Positions 23,075 to 32,575 of a stretch of 38,997 nucleotides of DNA are shown here, piece after piece. The notes under the pieces are model-generated. The model was given only the letters and a program-made list of their open reading frames with translations, did no database searches and was not told the DNA's origin. Position 1 is the first letter of the stretch. Every line of letters begins with the position of its first letter. This stretch comes from Roseburia sp. GTDB taxonomy: Bacteria > Bacillota > Clostridia > Lachnospirales > Lachnospiraceae. The translations under genes were made by a program, and so were the position numbers. Where the stretch lies: contig JAMPFV010000025.1 of NCBI GenBank assembly GCA_023664265.1, positions 1 to 38,997 on the forward strand, in the 5' to 3' direction.

Positions 23075-23154
23075 TAAAAATAGAGCTTATCAGTATGAAA
23101 GAAGCGTTTTTTTCATAGATTGATATGATGGAGCGATGATAACGGGGTGGGAAC

Positions 23155-24630
23155 ATGGTGAAATGCAGTGAGTTATTAAAGGGGTTGACGTATGAATGCA
23201 TCAGGGGCAGTGTGGATGCAGAGGTTTCTGAGGTGGTAAACGATTCCAGAAGGGTCGTGCGGGACTGCCTTTTTCTGTGTATTGAGGGCGCGAACTTTGA
23301 CGGGCACAGCGCGGCGGCTGAGGTTGTGGAGCGCGGGGCGCGGGCGCTGGTGGTAAGCCGTGAGGTTGATCTTCCGGAGACTGCGGCAGTCACGGTGATT
23401 CGGGTGGCAGATACCCGATATGCCATGGCGTTTATCGCGGCGAATTATTTCGGGAACCCTGCCGACGGCATGAAGATTATCGGTGTGACGGGGACGAAGG
23501 GGAAGACGACGACGACCTATCTGGTCAAGTATATTTTGGAGAAGGCCGGCTACAAGGTAGGGCTTGTGGGGACGATAGAGGCGATTATCGGCGACAGGGT
23601 GATACCGGCCCTGAATACGACGCCGGAGTCGCTGACCTTACAGCGGTATTTTAAGGAGATGAAGGAGGCCGGCTGTGAGGTGGTCATCATGGAGGCGTCC
23701 TCACAGGGCTTTATGCTGCACCGGACGCAGGGCTTTGTGTTTGATTACGGGATTTTTACGAATATCGAGCCGGACCATATCGGGCCGAACGAGCATGCGA
23801 CCTTTGAGGAGTACGTGGCGTGCAAGTCCATGCTGTTTCGCCAGTGCAGGGTGGGAATCGTCAACTGTGATGATAAGCACTGGCAGGATATTGTCAGGGG
23901 GCATACCTGTAAGCTGGAGACCTACGGCTTTTCCGAGCAGGCCGATTTGCGGGCAAGCGATTTGAAGCTGGTGACCGGAGCGGGCTTTCTGGGCATTGAT
24001 TTCAAGGTTTCCGGAGCGATGGATATGGAGATAGAGACGGATATCCCGGGGAAATTCAGCGCGTACAACGCGCTGACGGCGATCGCGATATGCAGACATT
24101 TCGGCGTGAAGGAGGAGGACGTCAAGCGGGCGCTTGCGGGCGCAAAGGTCAAGGGGCGGATAGAGCTGGTGAAGGTCTCGGAGGAGTTCACGCTGATGAT
24201 TGATTACGCGCATAACGCGATGGCGCTGGAGAGCCTGCTGACCACGCTGCGGGAATACAATCCGAACCGCCTTGTCTGCCTGTTTGGGTGCGGCGGCAAC
24301 CGTTCCAAGCTCAGGCGCTACGAGATGGGCGAGGTCAGCGGCAGACTCGCCGATTTGTCGATTATCACGTCGGATAACCCGCGCTTTGAGGAGCCGCAGG
24401 CTATTATAGAGGATATCAAGACCGGAATTGCCAAAACCGACGGACAGTATGTGGAAATCTGCGACCGCAGGGAGGCGATCAAGTACGCCATCACGCACGG
24501 GCAGAAGGGCGATATCATTGTCCTTGCGGGCAAAGGGCACGAGGATTATCAGGAGATAAAGGGGAAGAAATACCCGATGGATGAGCGCGTGTTGATTCAG
24601 GAAATACTGGAAGAGCTGAGGCAGGAGTAA
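23155..24630 (+). CDS. murE: UDP-MurNAc-tripeptide synthetase
   Basis: This 491-residue Mur ligase adds the third amino acid to the peptidoglycan precursor in the cytoplasm. The ATP loop GVTGTKGKTTTT lies near 109, the TTPESL substrate segment near 145 and YAHN in the central domain. The amino-acid specificity motif SDNPRFEEP lies near 404; DNPR indicates meso-diaminopimelate, as in Escherichia coli MurE. GGGGTGGG precedes the ATG. It heads a run of genes continuing with priA (10 bp later). A second murE elsewhere in the genome is possible and cannot be judged here. Confidence 0.92.
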   Translation: MVKCSELLKGLTYECIRGSVDAEVSEVVNDSRRVVRDCLFLCIEGANFDGHSAAAEVVERGARALVVSREVDLPETAAVTVIRVADTRYAMAFIAANYFGNPADGMKIIGVTGTKGKTTTTYLVKYILEKAGYKVGLVGTIEAIIGDRVIPALNTTPESLTLQRYFKEMKEAGCEVVIMEASSQGFMLHRTQGFVFDYGIFTNIEPDHIGPNEHATFEEYVACKSMLFRQCRVGIVNCDDKHWQDIVRGHTCKLETYGFSEQADLRASDLKLVTGAGFLGIDFKVSGAMDMEIETDIPGKFSAYNALTAIAICRHFGVKEEDVKRALAGAKVKGRIELVKVSEEFTLMIDYAHNAMALESLLTTLREYNPNRLVCLFGCGGNRSKLRRYEMGEVSGRLADLSIITSDNPRFEEPQAIIEDIKTGIAKTDGQYVEICDRREAIKYAITHGQKGDIIVLAGKGHEDYQEIKGKKYPMDERVLIQEILEELRQE

Positions 24631-24640
24631 GAGCGGACGG

Positions 24641-26914
24641 ATGGCGGACAGATTTGCAAACATTATTGTGGACATATCCCATGAAAAGGTAGACCGGCCC
24701 TTTCAATACCGGATTCCCGACGCGCTGAGGGGAAGGCTGTCTGTGGGGATGGCCGTGATGATACCCTTTGGGCAGGGAAATAAGCGGATACAGGGCTATG
24801 TGATGGAGCTGACGGATATTGCGGAGTATGACGAGACGAAGCTCAAGGAGGTGGAGTCGGTCGTGGCGGGCGGCGTCAGCGCGCAGACGGACGCGCTGCG
24901 GCTTGCGTGGTGGATCAAGGAGCATTACGGCTCTACCATGATAGCGGCGCTCAAGACGGTGCTTCCGGTGAAGCGGGCGGTGAAGCCTGCGGTGAGAAAA
25001 CTCATCTGCTGCAAGGTGGAGGCGGCGGAGGCGCTGGCACAGGGCGCGGAGTTCGAGGCAAAGCGGCAGAAGGCCAAGGCGAGACTGATGCGCGCGCTTG
25101 CCGAGCAGCCGGTAATCCCACAGGCATGGGTGACGGGAAAGCTGAATGTTTCCGCGCAGACGATACAGGCTCTGGCGCGTGACGGGCTGCTCACGGTTCG
25201 GGAGCAGAGCGCTGCCGAAGGCCCGTCGTCCGAGGCGCTTGCGGGCGGATGGCAGGGGGAGGCTCTAAACGGGAGAAAAAAGGAGCTGTCCCCACGTCAG
25301 ATGGAGATTGTGACAGGGATCATGCGGGACTTTGACGCGGGAATCCGGCAGACTTATCTGCTGTTCGGTGTGACCGGAAGCGGCAAGACAGAGGTCTATA
25401 TGGAGCTGATAGACCGGGTGCTCCGACAGGGCAGGCAGGTGATTGTCCTGATACCGGAGATAGCGCTGACCTATCAGACGCTGATTCGCTTTTACCGGCG
25501 CTTTGGAGACAGAGTTTCCGTCATCAATTCGAGGCTTTCCGCGGGGGAGCGCTCCGAGCGGTTGGAGAGAGCACAAAGCGGCGATATTGACATTGTGATC
25601 GGGCCGCGATCCGCGCTGTTTACGCCCTTTGCGCGCTTGGGATTGATTATTATAGACGAGGAGCACGAGGCGAGTTATAAGAGCGAGACGATGCCGAAAT
25701 ATCACGCGCGGGAGGTCGCGGAGGCCCTGTGCCGTATGAAGGGGGCCAGCCTGCTGTTAGGCTCGGCGACGCCGTCCCTGACCTCGTACTACAGGGCCAA
25801 GAAGGGTGAGATAAAGCTTTTTGAGCTGAAGGAGCGGCTTGCGGGCGGGCAGCTTCCCAAGGTCTATGTGGAGGATTTGCGGGAGGAATTAAAGCACGGC
25901 AACCGCTCGATTTTCAGCAGACGGCTTCAGGCGATGCTTGCGGACAGACTGGAAAAGAGGGAGCAGAGTATCCTGTTTCTGAACCGCAGGGGATACGCGG
26001 GTTTTGTCTCCTGCAGGGCGTGCGGCTATGTGATGAAGTGCCCGCACTGTGACGTCTCGCTCTCGGAGCATACCGACGGAAACGGGCGGGACGGGCGGCT
26101 GGTATGTCATTACTGCGGCTATGAGACGCAGCGGGTACGCCTGTGCCCGCAGTGCGGCTCCAAATATATTCTGGGATTCCGTGCGGGGACGCAGCAGATA
26201 GAGGAGCTTCTGCATCGGGTGTTCCCCGCGGCGCGGGTACTGCGGATGGACGCGGATACGACAAGGAGCAAGGACAGCTATGAGCGGATTCTGTCGCAGT
26301 TTGCCAACGAGGAGGCGGATATCCTTGTCGGCACACAGATGATTGTAAAGGGGCATGATTTTGCCAAGGTGACGCTTGTGGGGGTTTTGGCGGCGGATAT
26401 GTCGCTCTATTCCGGCGATTACAGGGCGGCGGAGCGCACTTTCCAGCTTCTGACGCAGGCGGCGGGAAGGGCGGGAAGGAGTGCGCTTCCGGGCGAGGTC
26501 GTGATACAGACCTATCAGCCGGAGCACTATACCGTGGTACATGCGGCAAATCAGGATTACGAGGCCTTTTATGAGGAGGAAATCGCCTACCGGGATTTGA
26601 TGCTCTATCCGCCGGCAGCGCACATGATGGCGGTTTTGATTTTGTCTGCGGATGAGCTGACGGGAATGGAGCACGCTTGCGTGCTCGCGGATAAGATAAG
26701 GCGGGAATTTGACAGGGAGAAGCCTCAGGTCATCGGCCCCTCGTCCGCGGCGGTCGGCAGGATAAACGATATATACAGAACGATTCTTTATATAAAGCAC
26801 AGGGAATACCGGATACTTGTCGCCATAAAGGACGCGCTGGAGCTTTTCATTCGACAGTCCCGGTGGGAGAAGGACAGCGTACAGTTTGATTTTAATCCGA
26901 TGAACAGCTATTAA
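24641..26914 (+). CDS. priA: Primosomal helicase PriA
   Basis: This 757-residue superfamily 2 DNA helicase restarts stalled replication forks. An N-terminal 3'-DNA-binding domain is followed by Walker A GVTGSGKT near 243, DEEHEASYK near 339 and LLLGSATPSLTSYY near 370. The zinc region at about 457-507 has all eight cysteines as CRAC, CPHC, CHYC and CPQC. The late helicase motifs GTQMIVKGHDF and QAAGRAGR are intact. Its start is 10 bp after the murE stop and 26 bp separate it from def, so the genes form one operon. Confidence 0.96.
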   Translation: MADRFANIIVDISHEKVDRPFQYRIPDALRGRLSVGMAVMIPFGQGNKRIQGYVMELTDIAEYDETKLKEVESVVAGGVSAQTDALRLAWWIKEHYGSTMIAALKTVLPVKRAVKPAVRKLICCKVEAAEALAQGAEFEAKRQKAKARLMRALAEQPVIPQAWVTGKLNVSAQTIQALARDGLLTVREQSAAEGPSSEALAGGWQGEALNGRKKELSPRQMEIVTGIMRDFDAGIRQTYLLFGVTGSGKTEVYMELIDRVLRQGRQVIVLIPEIALTYQTLIRFYRRFGDRVSVINSRLSAGERSERLERAQSGDIDIVIGPRSALFTPFARLGLIIIDEEHEASYKSETMPKYHAREVAEALCRMKGASLLLGSATPSLTSYYRAKKGEIKLFELKERLAGGQLPKVYVEDLREELKHGNRSIFSRRLQAMLADRLEKREQSILFLNRRGYAGFVSCRACGYVMKCPHCDVSLSEHTDGNGRDGRLVCHYCGYETQRVRLCPQCGSKYILGFRAGTQQIEELLHRVFPAARVLRMDADTTRSKDSYERILSQFANEEADILVGTQMIVKGHDFAKVTLVGVLAADMSLYSGDYRAAERTFQLLTQAAGRAGRSALPGEVVIQTYQPEHYTVVHAANQDYEAFYEEEIAYRDLMLYPPAAHMMAVLILSADELTGMEHACVLADKIRREFDREKPQVIGPSSAAVGRINDIYRTILYIKHREYRILVAIKDALELFIRQSRWEKDSVQFDFNPMNSY

Positions 26915-26940
26915 TTTTACAGGGAAGGGAATGAAGGAAA

Positions 26941-27414
26941 ATGGCAATCAGAACAATCAGAGAAATAGGAGATCCTGTTCTAAACAAGATATCCAAAGAG
27001 GTCACGGAGATGACGCCAAGAATAAAGGATTTGATCGGCGACATGTTCGAGACGATGTATGAGGCGAACGGCGTCGGATTAGCCGCGCCCCAAGTGGGCA
27101 TATTAAAGAGGATCGTGGTGGTGGATACGACGGGGGAGGATCCGGTACTGCTGATAAATCCGCGAATACTGGAAACGAGCGGCGAGCAGACGGGCAGTGA
27201 GGGGTGTCTGAGCGTGCCCGGAAAGCAGGGGACTGTTACAAGGCCGAATTATGTGAAGATTGCGGCTGTCAATGAAAATATGGAGCCGTTTGAGATAGAG
27301 GGTGAGGAGCTGCTGGCGCGGGCCTTCATCCATGAGGTGGAGCATCTGGACGGGCATCTCTATGTCGAGAAGGTGGAGGGCGACCTGATGGATGTGGAGA
27401 TGGAAGAGGAATAG
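26941..27414 (+). CDS. def: Peptide deformylase
   Basis: This 157-residue metalloenzyme removes the formyl group from new proteins. The three family motifs are GVGLAAPQVG near 44-53, EGCLSVPG near 87-94 (metal-binding cysteine) and HEVEH at 131-135 (two metal histidines and the catalytic glutamate). GAAGGAAA sits right before the ATG. fmt follows after 17 bp, the classic def-fmt pairing. Confidence 0.96.
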   Translation: MAIRTIREIGDPVLNKISKEVTEMTPRIKDLIGDMFETMYEANGVGLAAPQVGILKRIVVVDTTGEDPVLLINPRILETSGEQTGSEGCLSVPGKQGTVTRPNYVKIAAVNENMEPFEIEGEELLARAFIHEVEHLDGHLYVEKVEGDLMDVEMEEE

Positions 27415-27431
27415 ACGGGGGGCGGTCGGCA

Positions 27432-28370
27432 ATGAAAATTGTGTTTATGGGTACGCCGGATTTGGCAAAGAGCGTTTTGGAGGCGATTATCCGTGCGGGA
27501 CATGAGGTGACGGCGGTGGTCACACAGCCGGATAAGCCCAAGGGAAGAAGCGGGCAGATGCAGTTTCCGCCCGTGAAGGAGTGTGCGCTGCAGCACGGTA
27601 TTGCGGTGCTGCAGCCGGCGAAAATCAAGGCGCCGGAGGCGGTGCAGGAGCTTCGCGGATATGAGGCGGATATCTTTGTGGTGGTTGCCTTTGGACAGAT
27701 ATTGTCGAAGGAAATTTTGGATATGCCGCGCCTTGGCTGTGTGAATGTCCATGCGTCGCTCCTGCCCAAATACAGGGGCGCGGCACCGATTAACCGGTGT
27801 ATTATCGACGGGGAACAGGAGACCGGCGTGACAATCCAGCAGATGGACGAGGGGCTGGACACGGGCGATATTCTGTCCGTAAAGACAGTTTCGATTGATC
27901 CGAGGGAGACTGCGCAGACGCTGTATAACAAGCTTGCCGACGCGGGGGCGGAGCTGATTGTGGATACCCTGCCGCGCTTGGAGCGGGGGGAGCTTACGCC
28001 TGTCAAACAGGAGGAGAGCCGCGCCTGCTATGCGAAGAAGCTGGACAAGGCGCTTGGCGAGATTGACTGGAGCGGGGACGCGGTCGTGCTGGAGCGGCTG
28101 GTAAGAGGGTTGAATCCGTGGCCGAGCGCCTATACCTGGTATCAGGGAAAGAGTGTGAAGCTCTGGGACTGCGCGGTGGCGGACACGGCGCGCTCCGGCG
28201 CGGAGGCGGGGACGATTACCGCCGTGGCAAAGGACAGCTTTGACGTGGCCTGCGGGACGGGAAGTCTGCGGGTATTCGCGCTTCAGTTGGAGGGAAAGAA
28301 ACGAATGGACACGAAAACATTTCTGCTCGGCAATCCGTGGAAGGCGGGCATGCGTTTGGGAAAGGAGTGA
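27432..28370 (+). CDS. fmt: Methionyl-tRNA formyltransferase
   Basis: This 312-residue enzyme formylates initiator methionyl-tRNA using 10-formyl-tetrahydrofolate. The N-terminal Rossmann fold starts MKIVFMGTPDLAKSVLEAI. The catalytic segment VNVHASLLPKYRGAAPINR lies near 100-120, with the SLLPKYRG folate-binding loop. GVTIQQMDEGLDTGDIL follows, then a C-terminal OB-fold that binds tRNA. The next gene begins 5 bp after the stop, so the operon continues. Confidence 0.96.
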   Translation: MKIVFMGTPDLAKSVLEAIIRAGHEVTAVVTQPDKPKGRSGQMQFPPVKECALQHGIAVLQPAKIKAPEAVQELRGYEADIFVVVAFGQILSKEILDMPRLGCVNVHASLLPKYRGAAPINRCIIDGEQETGVTIQQMDEGLDTGDILSVKTVSIDPRETAQTLYNKLADAGAELIVDTLPRLERGELTPVKQEESRACYAKKLDKALGEIDWSGDAVVLERLVRGLNPWPSAYTWYQGKSVKLWDCAVADTARSGAEAGTITAVAKDSFDVACGTGSLRVFALQLEGKKRMDTKTFLLGNPWKAGMRLGKE

Positions 28371-28375
28371 GGAAT

Positions 28376-29076
28376 ATGCCATATTATGGATATTATTTTG
28401 ATTCGACTTATATTCTGGTGATAATCGGGGCGATCCTGTCGATGTGGGCGTCCTATAAGGTGAACTCGACCTTCAATAAATACGCGAAGGTGCGGAGCAC
28501 CTCCGGCATGACGGGGGCGCAGGCGGCGGAGGCGATTCTGCGTTACAAGGGCATCCATGACGTGCGGGTGGAACACATACGGGGGAGCTGACAGACCATT
28601 ACGACCCGTCAAGGAAGGTGGTAAGGCTTTCCGACAGCGTGTACGGATCGACCTCTGTGGCGGCAATCGGCGTGGCGGCGCACGAGTGCGGACATGTCAT
28701 TCAGCATCACGAGAATTATGCGCCGCTGAATTTCAGGACGGCGCTGGTTCCGGCGGCGAACATCGGCTCCAAGCTGGGGATCCCGATTATTCTGATTGGC
28801 GTTTTGCTCGGCAGCAACATGGTGCTGGTGCAGATTGGCATCTGGGTATTTGCGCTGGCGGTGCTCTTTCAGCTCGTGACGCTTCCGGTGGAGTTCAACG
28901 CGTCGAGCAGGGCGCTTGTCTGCATTGAGGAGTACGGGATAGTCAGCTCCGAGGAGCGCGCCAAGAGCGCGAAGGTGCTGCGCGCGGCGGCCTTTACCTA
29001 TGTCGCGGCTGCGGCTGCGGCAATTTTACAATTGCTGCGGCTGATTCTGCTTTTCGGGAGAAGGGACAACGATTAA
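28376..29076 (+). pseudogene. Zinc metallopeptidase of the YugP type, interrupted by a -1 frameshift
   Basis: Two frames together make one protein. Frame one (28376-28591) gives MPYYGYYFDSTYILVIIGAI through DVRVEHIRGS and stops. Frame two resumes at once with GELTDHYDPSRKVVRLSDSV and runs to 29076. It includes the zinc site HECGH near 28681 and helices such as IPIILIGVLLGSNMVLVQIG. One extra G in the GGGGG run (28581-28585) would restore about 233 residues, the usual length of this membrane peptidase family. ATG 28376 has AAAGGAG. A sequencing error, a real mutation or programmed slippage would all look like this. It sits between fmt and rsmB. Confidence 0.88.
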
Positions 29077-29104
29077 GAGGAAGGATGAGAGAGGTTGGAC
29101 GCGG

Positions 29105-30466
29105 ATGCAGGAGATAAACGGTCGTCTTTTGGTATTGGAGATGCTTTTGGAGGTGTCCAAGGCGGAGCAGCGTGTATATTCCCATGTGCTGGTGCGGGAT
29201 ACGCTGGACAAATACAGTTATCTTGCGCGTCAGGAGAAGGCTTTTATCAAGCGGCTCTTTGAGGGGACGCTGGAGCGAATGATAGAGCTTGACTATTGTA
29301 TCGACTGCTTTTCTAGGACGCCGTCGCGGCAGATGAAGCCGGTCATCCGGATGATTCTGCGGATGGGCGTATATCAGATATTGTACATGGACAGCGTGCC
29401 GGATTCCGCCGCCTGCAATGAGGCGGTAAAGCTGGCGCAGCGCAAAGGCTTTGCATCCCTCAAGGGATTTGTAAACGGTGTGCTCAGGACGGTTGCGAGA
29501 AATAAGGCCTCTATCACCTATCCGAGCCTTTCCGTTGCGTACTCCATGCCGGAGTGGCTTGTATCGCTCTGGCAGGAGCAGCTCGGGGAGGAGCGGACGC
29601 GGCGGCTTCTGGAGGGGCTTCTGGCGGAGCATCCGGTGACGGTCCGCTTTCGGCGGCCCGCGGCGATGGCGGCGGATGTCGCGGCGGTACGGACTGCGTT
29701 GGAGCGGCAGGGGGGCGCCATGGAGGAGCACCCCTATCTTCCATATGCGTACAAGATTTACAAGACGGATGACATCACAATGCTCCCGGGATATGCGGAG
29801 GGGGCTTTTGTCGTGCAGGATGTCAGCTCCATGCTCGCGGTGGAGGCGCTCGGATTGCGCAATGCGGCGGCGGATTCTCTATCGGTGCTGGATGTGTGCG
29901 CCGCCCCGGGCGGCAAAGCCATACTGGCGGCGGACTTGCTGGAGGCGGCGGGAATCGCGGAATACACGGTTACGGCGCGGGATATTTCGGAGAGCAAGGT
30001 TCTCAGGATGCGGGAGAGCTTTGCGCGCTGCCGTCTGCCGCGGGTGTCCGCACAGGTGTGGGACGCCACACGGCCGGATGCGGCGCTTGCCGGCAGGGCG
30101 GATATTGTGATTGCGGACGTGCCCTGTTCAGGGCTTGGCGTCATCGGCAAAAAGCGGGACATTAAATACCGGATAACGCCGGAGGCCATGGCGCAGGTCG
30201 CGGAATTGCAGGAGCGGATACTGCGCACCGCCGCTTCCTGTCTGCGGGAGGGCGGCAGACTGCTGTTCAGCACCTGCACGATTAATCAGGAGGAGAATGA
30301 GCGGCATTTTGACCGGATAGCGGAGGAATTAAAACTGACGCCTGTGTCATTAAATGATGCGCTTCCGGAATGCCTGCATTCAGAGACGACGAAGAAGGGG
30401 TACCTGCAGCTCCTTCCCGGGATACAGGACGCGGACGGATTTTTTATCAGTGTGTTTACAAAATAG
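29105..30466 (+). CDS. rsmB: 16S rRNA (cytosine-967-C5)-methyltransferase
   Basis: This 453-residue protein has an N-terminal NusB-like RNA-binding domain (residues 1-about 135) and a C-terminal SAM-dependent methyltransferase. SAM motif I is VLDVCAAPGGKA near 262-273. The two cysteines of the RsmB mechanism are C341 in DVPCSGLG and C391 in FSTCTINQEENE. It modifies C967 of 16S rRNA. It starts 28 bp after the zinc peptidase frame and ends 27 bp before rlmN. Confidence 0.93.
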   Translation: MQEINGRLLVLEMLLEVSKAEQRVYSHVLVRDTLDKYSYLARQEKAFIKRLFEGTLERMIELDYCIDCFSRTPSRQMKPVIRMILRMGVYQILYMDSVPDSAACNEAVKLAQRKGFASLKGFVNGVLRTVARNKASITYPSLSVAYSMPEWLVSLWQEQLGEERTRRLLEGLLAEHPVTVRFRRPAAMAADVAAVRTALERQGGAMEEHPYLPYAYKIYKTDDITMLPGYAEGAFVVQDVSSMLAVEALGLRNAAADSLSVLDVCAAPGGKAILAADLLEAAGIAEYTVTARDISESKVLRMRESFARCRLPRVSAQVWDATRPDAALAGRADIVIADVPCSGLGVIGKKRDIKYRITPEAMAQVAELQERILRTAASCLREGGRLLFSTCTINQEENERHFDRIAEELKLTPVSLNDALPECLHSETTKKGYLQLLPGIQDADGFFISVFTK

Positions 30467-30493
30467 CGGACAGAACAGCGGAGAGGGATTACG

Positions 30494-31573
30494 GTGGCAG
30501 AGACGGGAATACAGAGCGGGACAACAGAGAATAAAACGGATATCAAATCACTTTCCTTGGCGGAGCTTACGGCGCAGATGGAGCGGCTGGGGGAAAGGGC
30601 GTTCCGCGCAAGGCAGCTCTACGAATGGATGCATGTCCGAATGGCGCGCGGGTATGCTGAGATGACGAATATTCCGAAGAGCCTGAAGGAAAAGCTGGAG
30701 CGGGAGTTCTCCTATACCGTGCTGACGGAGGTGACGGTACAGATCTCCCGAATCGACGGGACGAAGAAGTTTCTGTTTGAGCTTGCGGACGGGAATCGGG
30801 TGGAGAGCGTGTGGATGCAGTACCACCACGGCAATTCCGTCTGCATTTCCTCACAGGTCGGATGCCGCATGGGCTGTCGGTTCTGCGCATCCGGTTTGGA
30901 TGGCTTGGAGCGGGGGCTTTCCTCGTCCGAGATGCTGGAGCAGATCTACGCGATTGCGCGGAGCACGGGAGAGCGCGTGTCGAATGTGGTTGTTATGGGG
31001 ACGGGGGAGCCGCTGGACAACTACGATAATCTGCTGCGGTTTCTGCGGCTGTTGACGGACGAGAACGGCCTGCATATCAGCCAGCGCAATATCACGGTAT
31101 CGACCTGCGGGCTTGTGGAGAATATGCGGCGGCTGGCGGACGAGAGGCTTCAAATCACGCTGGCGCTGTCGCTGCATGGCGCGACGCAGGAGAAGCGGGC
31201 GGCGCTGATGCCGATAGCGAAGCGGTATCCGCTGGATACGGTGATGGACGCGTGCCGGTATTATTTTGAGCGGACGGGGCGCAGGATTACCTTTGAGTAC
31301 AGCCTTGTGGGCGGCGTGAACGATACGGACGAGGACGCGGCACAGCTCTGCGCACTGCTCAAAGGCCTCAACTGTCATGTCAATCTGATACCGGTGAACC
31401 CGATACGGGAGCGGGACTATGTGCAGTCCGACCGCAGGGCCGTGCAGCGCTTTCGGGAGAAGCTGGAGAAGAACCATATTCAGGCGACTGTCCGCAGGGA
31501 GCTTGGGCGGGACATCAGCGGCGCGTGCGGACAGCTTCGGCGCAGCTATGCGGAAAAAAAGGCCGTGGAGTGA
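30494..31573 (+). CDS. rlmN: 23S rRNA (adenine-2503-C2) methyltransferase
   Basis: This 359-residue radical-SAM enzyme methylates A2503 of 23S rRNA and A37 of some tRNAs. The cluster cysteines are C124, C128 and C131 (CRMGCRFC). The second conserved cysteine, which forms the methyl-transfer intermediate, is C345 in GRDISGACGQL. MGTGEPLDNYDN, an RlmN-type motif, lies near 175. It starts with GTG at 30494 after AGAGGGA. The stop codon lies in the loop of the terminator hairpin. Confidence 0.95.
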   Translation: MAETGIQSGTTENKTDIKSLSLAELTAQMERLGERAFRARQLYEWMHVRMARGYAEMTNIPKSLKEKLEREFSYTVLTEVTVQISRIDGTKKFLFELADGNRVESVWMQYHHGNSVCISSQVGCRMGCRFCASGLDGLERGLSSSEMLEQIYAIARSTGERVSNVVVMGTGEPLDNYDNLLRFLRLLTDENGLHISQRNITVSTCGLVENMRRLADERLQITLALSLHGATQEKRAALMPIAKRYPLDTVMDACRYYFERTGRRITFEYSLVGGVNDTDEDAAQLCALLKGLNCHVNLIPVNPIRERDYVQSDRRAVQRFREKLEKNHIQATVRRELGRDISGACGQLRRSYAEKKAVE

Positions 31574-31588
31574 GCTCCACGGCCTTTT
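31557..31588. terminator. Terminator spanning the rlmN stop codon
   Basis: AAAAGGCCGTGGAG pairs with CTCCACGGCCTTTT, and the 4-nt loop TGAG contains the rlmN stop. The A-run on one side and T-run on the other make it work in both directions, so it can also end the convergent gene at 31607. Confidence 0.9.
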
Positions 31589-31606
31589 GGATTGCCGGAT
31601 TTGTGA

Positions 31607-32383
31607 TTAATCATACAGAGTGTTTATGTCGAACAGTATCATTTCAAGTTTTGCGATATCCTCTATATCCGGGAGGTAATTGCCGCCCTGCGGATTGACG
31701 GAAAGTGTGGTCAGTGCGGGAGGGGCGTAAGTGACATTCTCAAGGCATACCCTCATGCTGCTGCAGAGCGCGGCCAACAGCTGTATCATCATCTCCTCAT
31801 CTGTCGGGAAGGAATTGTAGTCGGAGGACGACCATGTCTCAGCCATATCCAGGACGATTGCCAGATACAGATTCATCAGGGGCTCAAAGATTACCATCTG
31901 CTCGTAAACAACCGTTATCGTGTAAGTGCCGTCGTCCTGCGGTTCACAGCCCGCCACGGCGTAGCGCGTACCGCCCATAAGCTGTGTCATAAGAACGCGG
32001 AATTCGTTCTCGATCGCTTCGGGACATTCCGTGCCGAGAAAAGCGTCAAGATCCATGCTCAGAAACTCAGAATCGAGAACCGCGTTGTAAATCATTGCGG
32101 CTTCCTCCTCGGTTCCCATGCCCAAGGCGACAAAGGCCCGCGAATCGTTTCTGTACCAGACGTCCAACAGAGCGCTCAGATACAAGTCGTATGGTACGGG
32201 AACCGTTTCGGACGCGCCCGACAGAGTTTGTCCGGCGTCCGCACAGGTCTGCTGCGCGATACCGGCCGGATTGTTTCCGTATGTTACGGAGCCGCTTTCC
32301 GCAGCGCCGGCTATGATTTCCATCGACAGCACGCTGACAGCCAATACGGCGGCTGCACATCTCTTAAAAAATTTAATTTTCAT
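31607..32383 (-). CDS. Exported protein of unknown function
   Basis: This 258-residue protein starts with a signal peptide (MKIKFFKRCAAAVLAVSVLS, cleavage near AGAAES) without a lipobox cysteine in the right place. The mature part is acidic and largely helical (PYDLYLSALLDVWYRNDSRA). It has repeated Met/Leu-rich segments and three cysteines. I recognise no domain with confidence; similar small exported proteins with paired helical halves occur in Lachnospiraceae. The start at 32383 has AAGGAGG six bases upstream. It is monocistronic with its own promoter, convergent to rlmN and divergent from the tRNA gene. Confidence 0.8.
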   Translation of the reverse strand: MKIKFFKRCAAAVLAVSVLSMEIIAGAAESGSVTYGNNPAGIAQQTCADAGQTLSGASETVPVPYDLYLSALLDVWYRNDSRAFVALGMGTEEEAAMIYNAVLDSEFLSMDLDAFLGTECPEAIENEFRVLMTQLMGGTRYAVAGCEPQDDGTYTITVVYEQMVIFEPLMNLYLAIVLDMAETWSSSDYNSFPTDEEMMIQLLAALCSSMRVCLENVTYAPPALTTLSVNPQGGNYLPDIEDIAKLEMILFDINTLYD

Positions 32384-32430
32384 TTGGAACCTCCTTGTAT
32401 GGTGTGAAAATTTTGACGGTTATCGCTTTT

Positions 32431-32459
32431 ATTATAATATATCCGGATTTATTTGGAAA
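32431..32459 (-). promoter_or_regulatory. Promoter of the exported-protein gene
   Basis: Minus-strand TTTCCA (32454-32459) and perfect TATAAT (32431-32436) are 17 bp apart, 48 bp upstream of the start codon. Confidence 0.65.
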
Positions 32460-32526
32460 CCATGAACTTGTATTCGTTTTTAGCCCGGCTGATTCCGACC
32501 GTGACGCCTATGGCGCCGGCAGGGTG

Positions 32527-32555
32527 TTGACTTTGTGTGATTTTTCCGTTATAAT
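32527..32555 (+). promoter_or_regulatory. Promoter of the tRNA-Ser gene
   Basis: TTGACT (32527-32532) and TATAAT (32550-32555) are exactly 17 bp apart, ending 20 bp before the tRNA. It is one of the strongest promoters in the window. Confidence 0.85.
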
Positions 32556-32575
32556 TACCCTCAGTGATAGAATTC

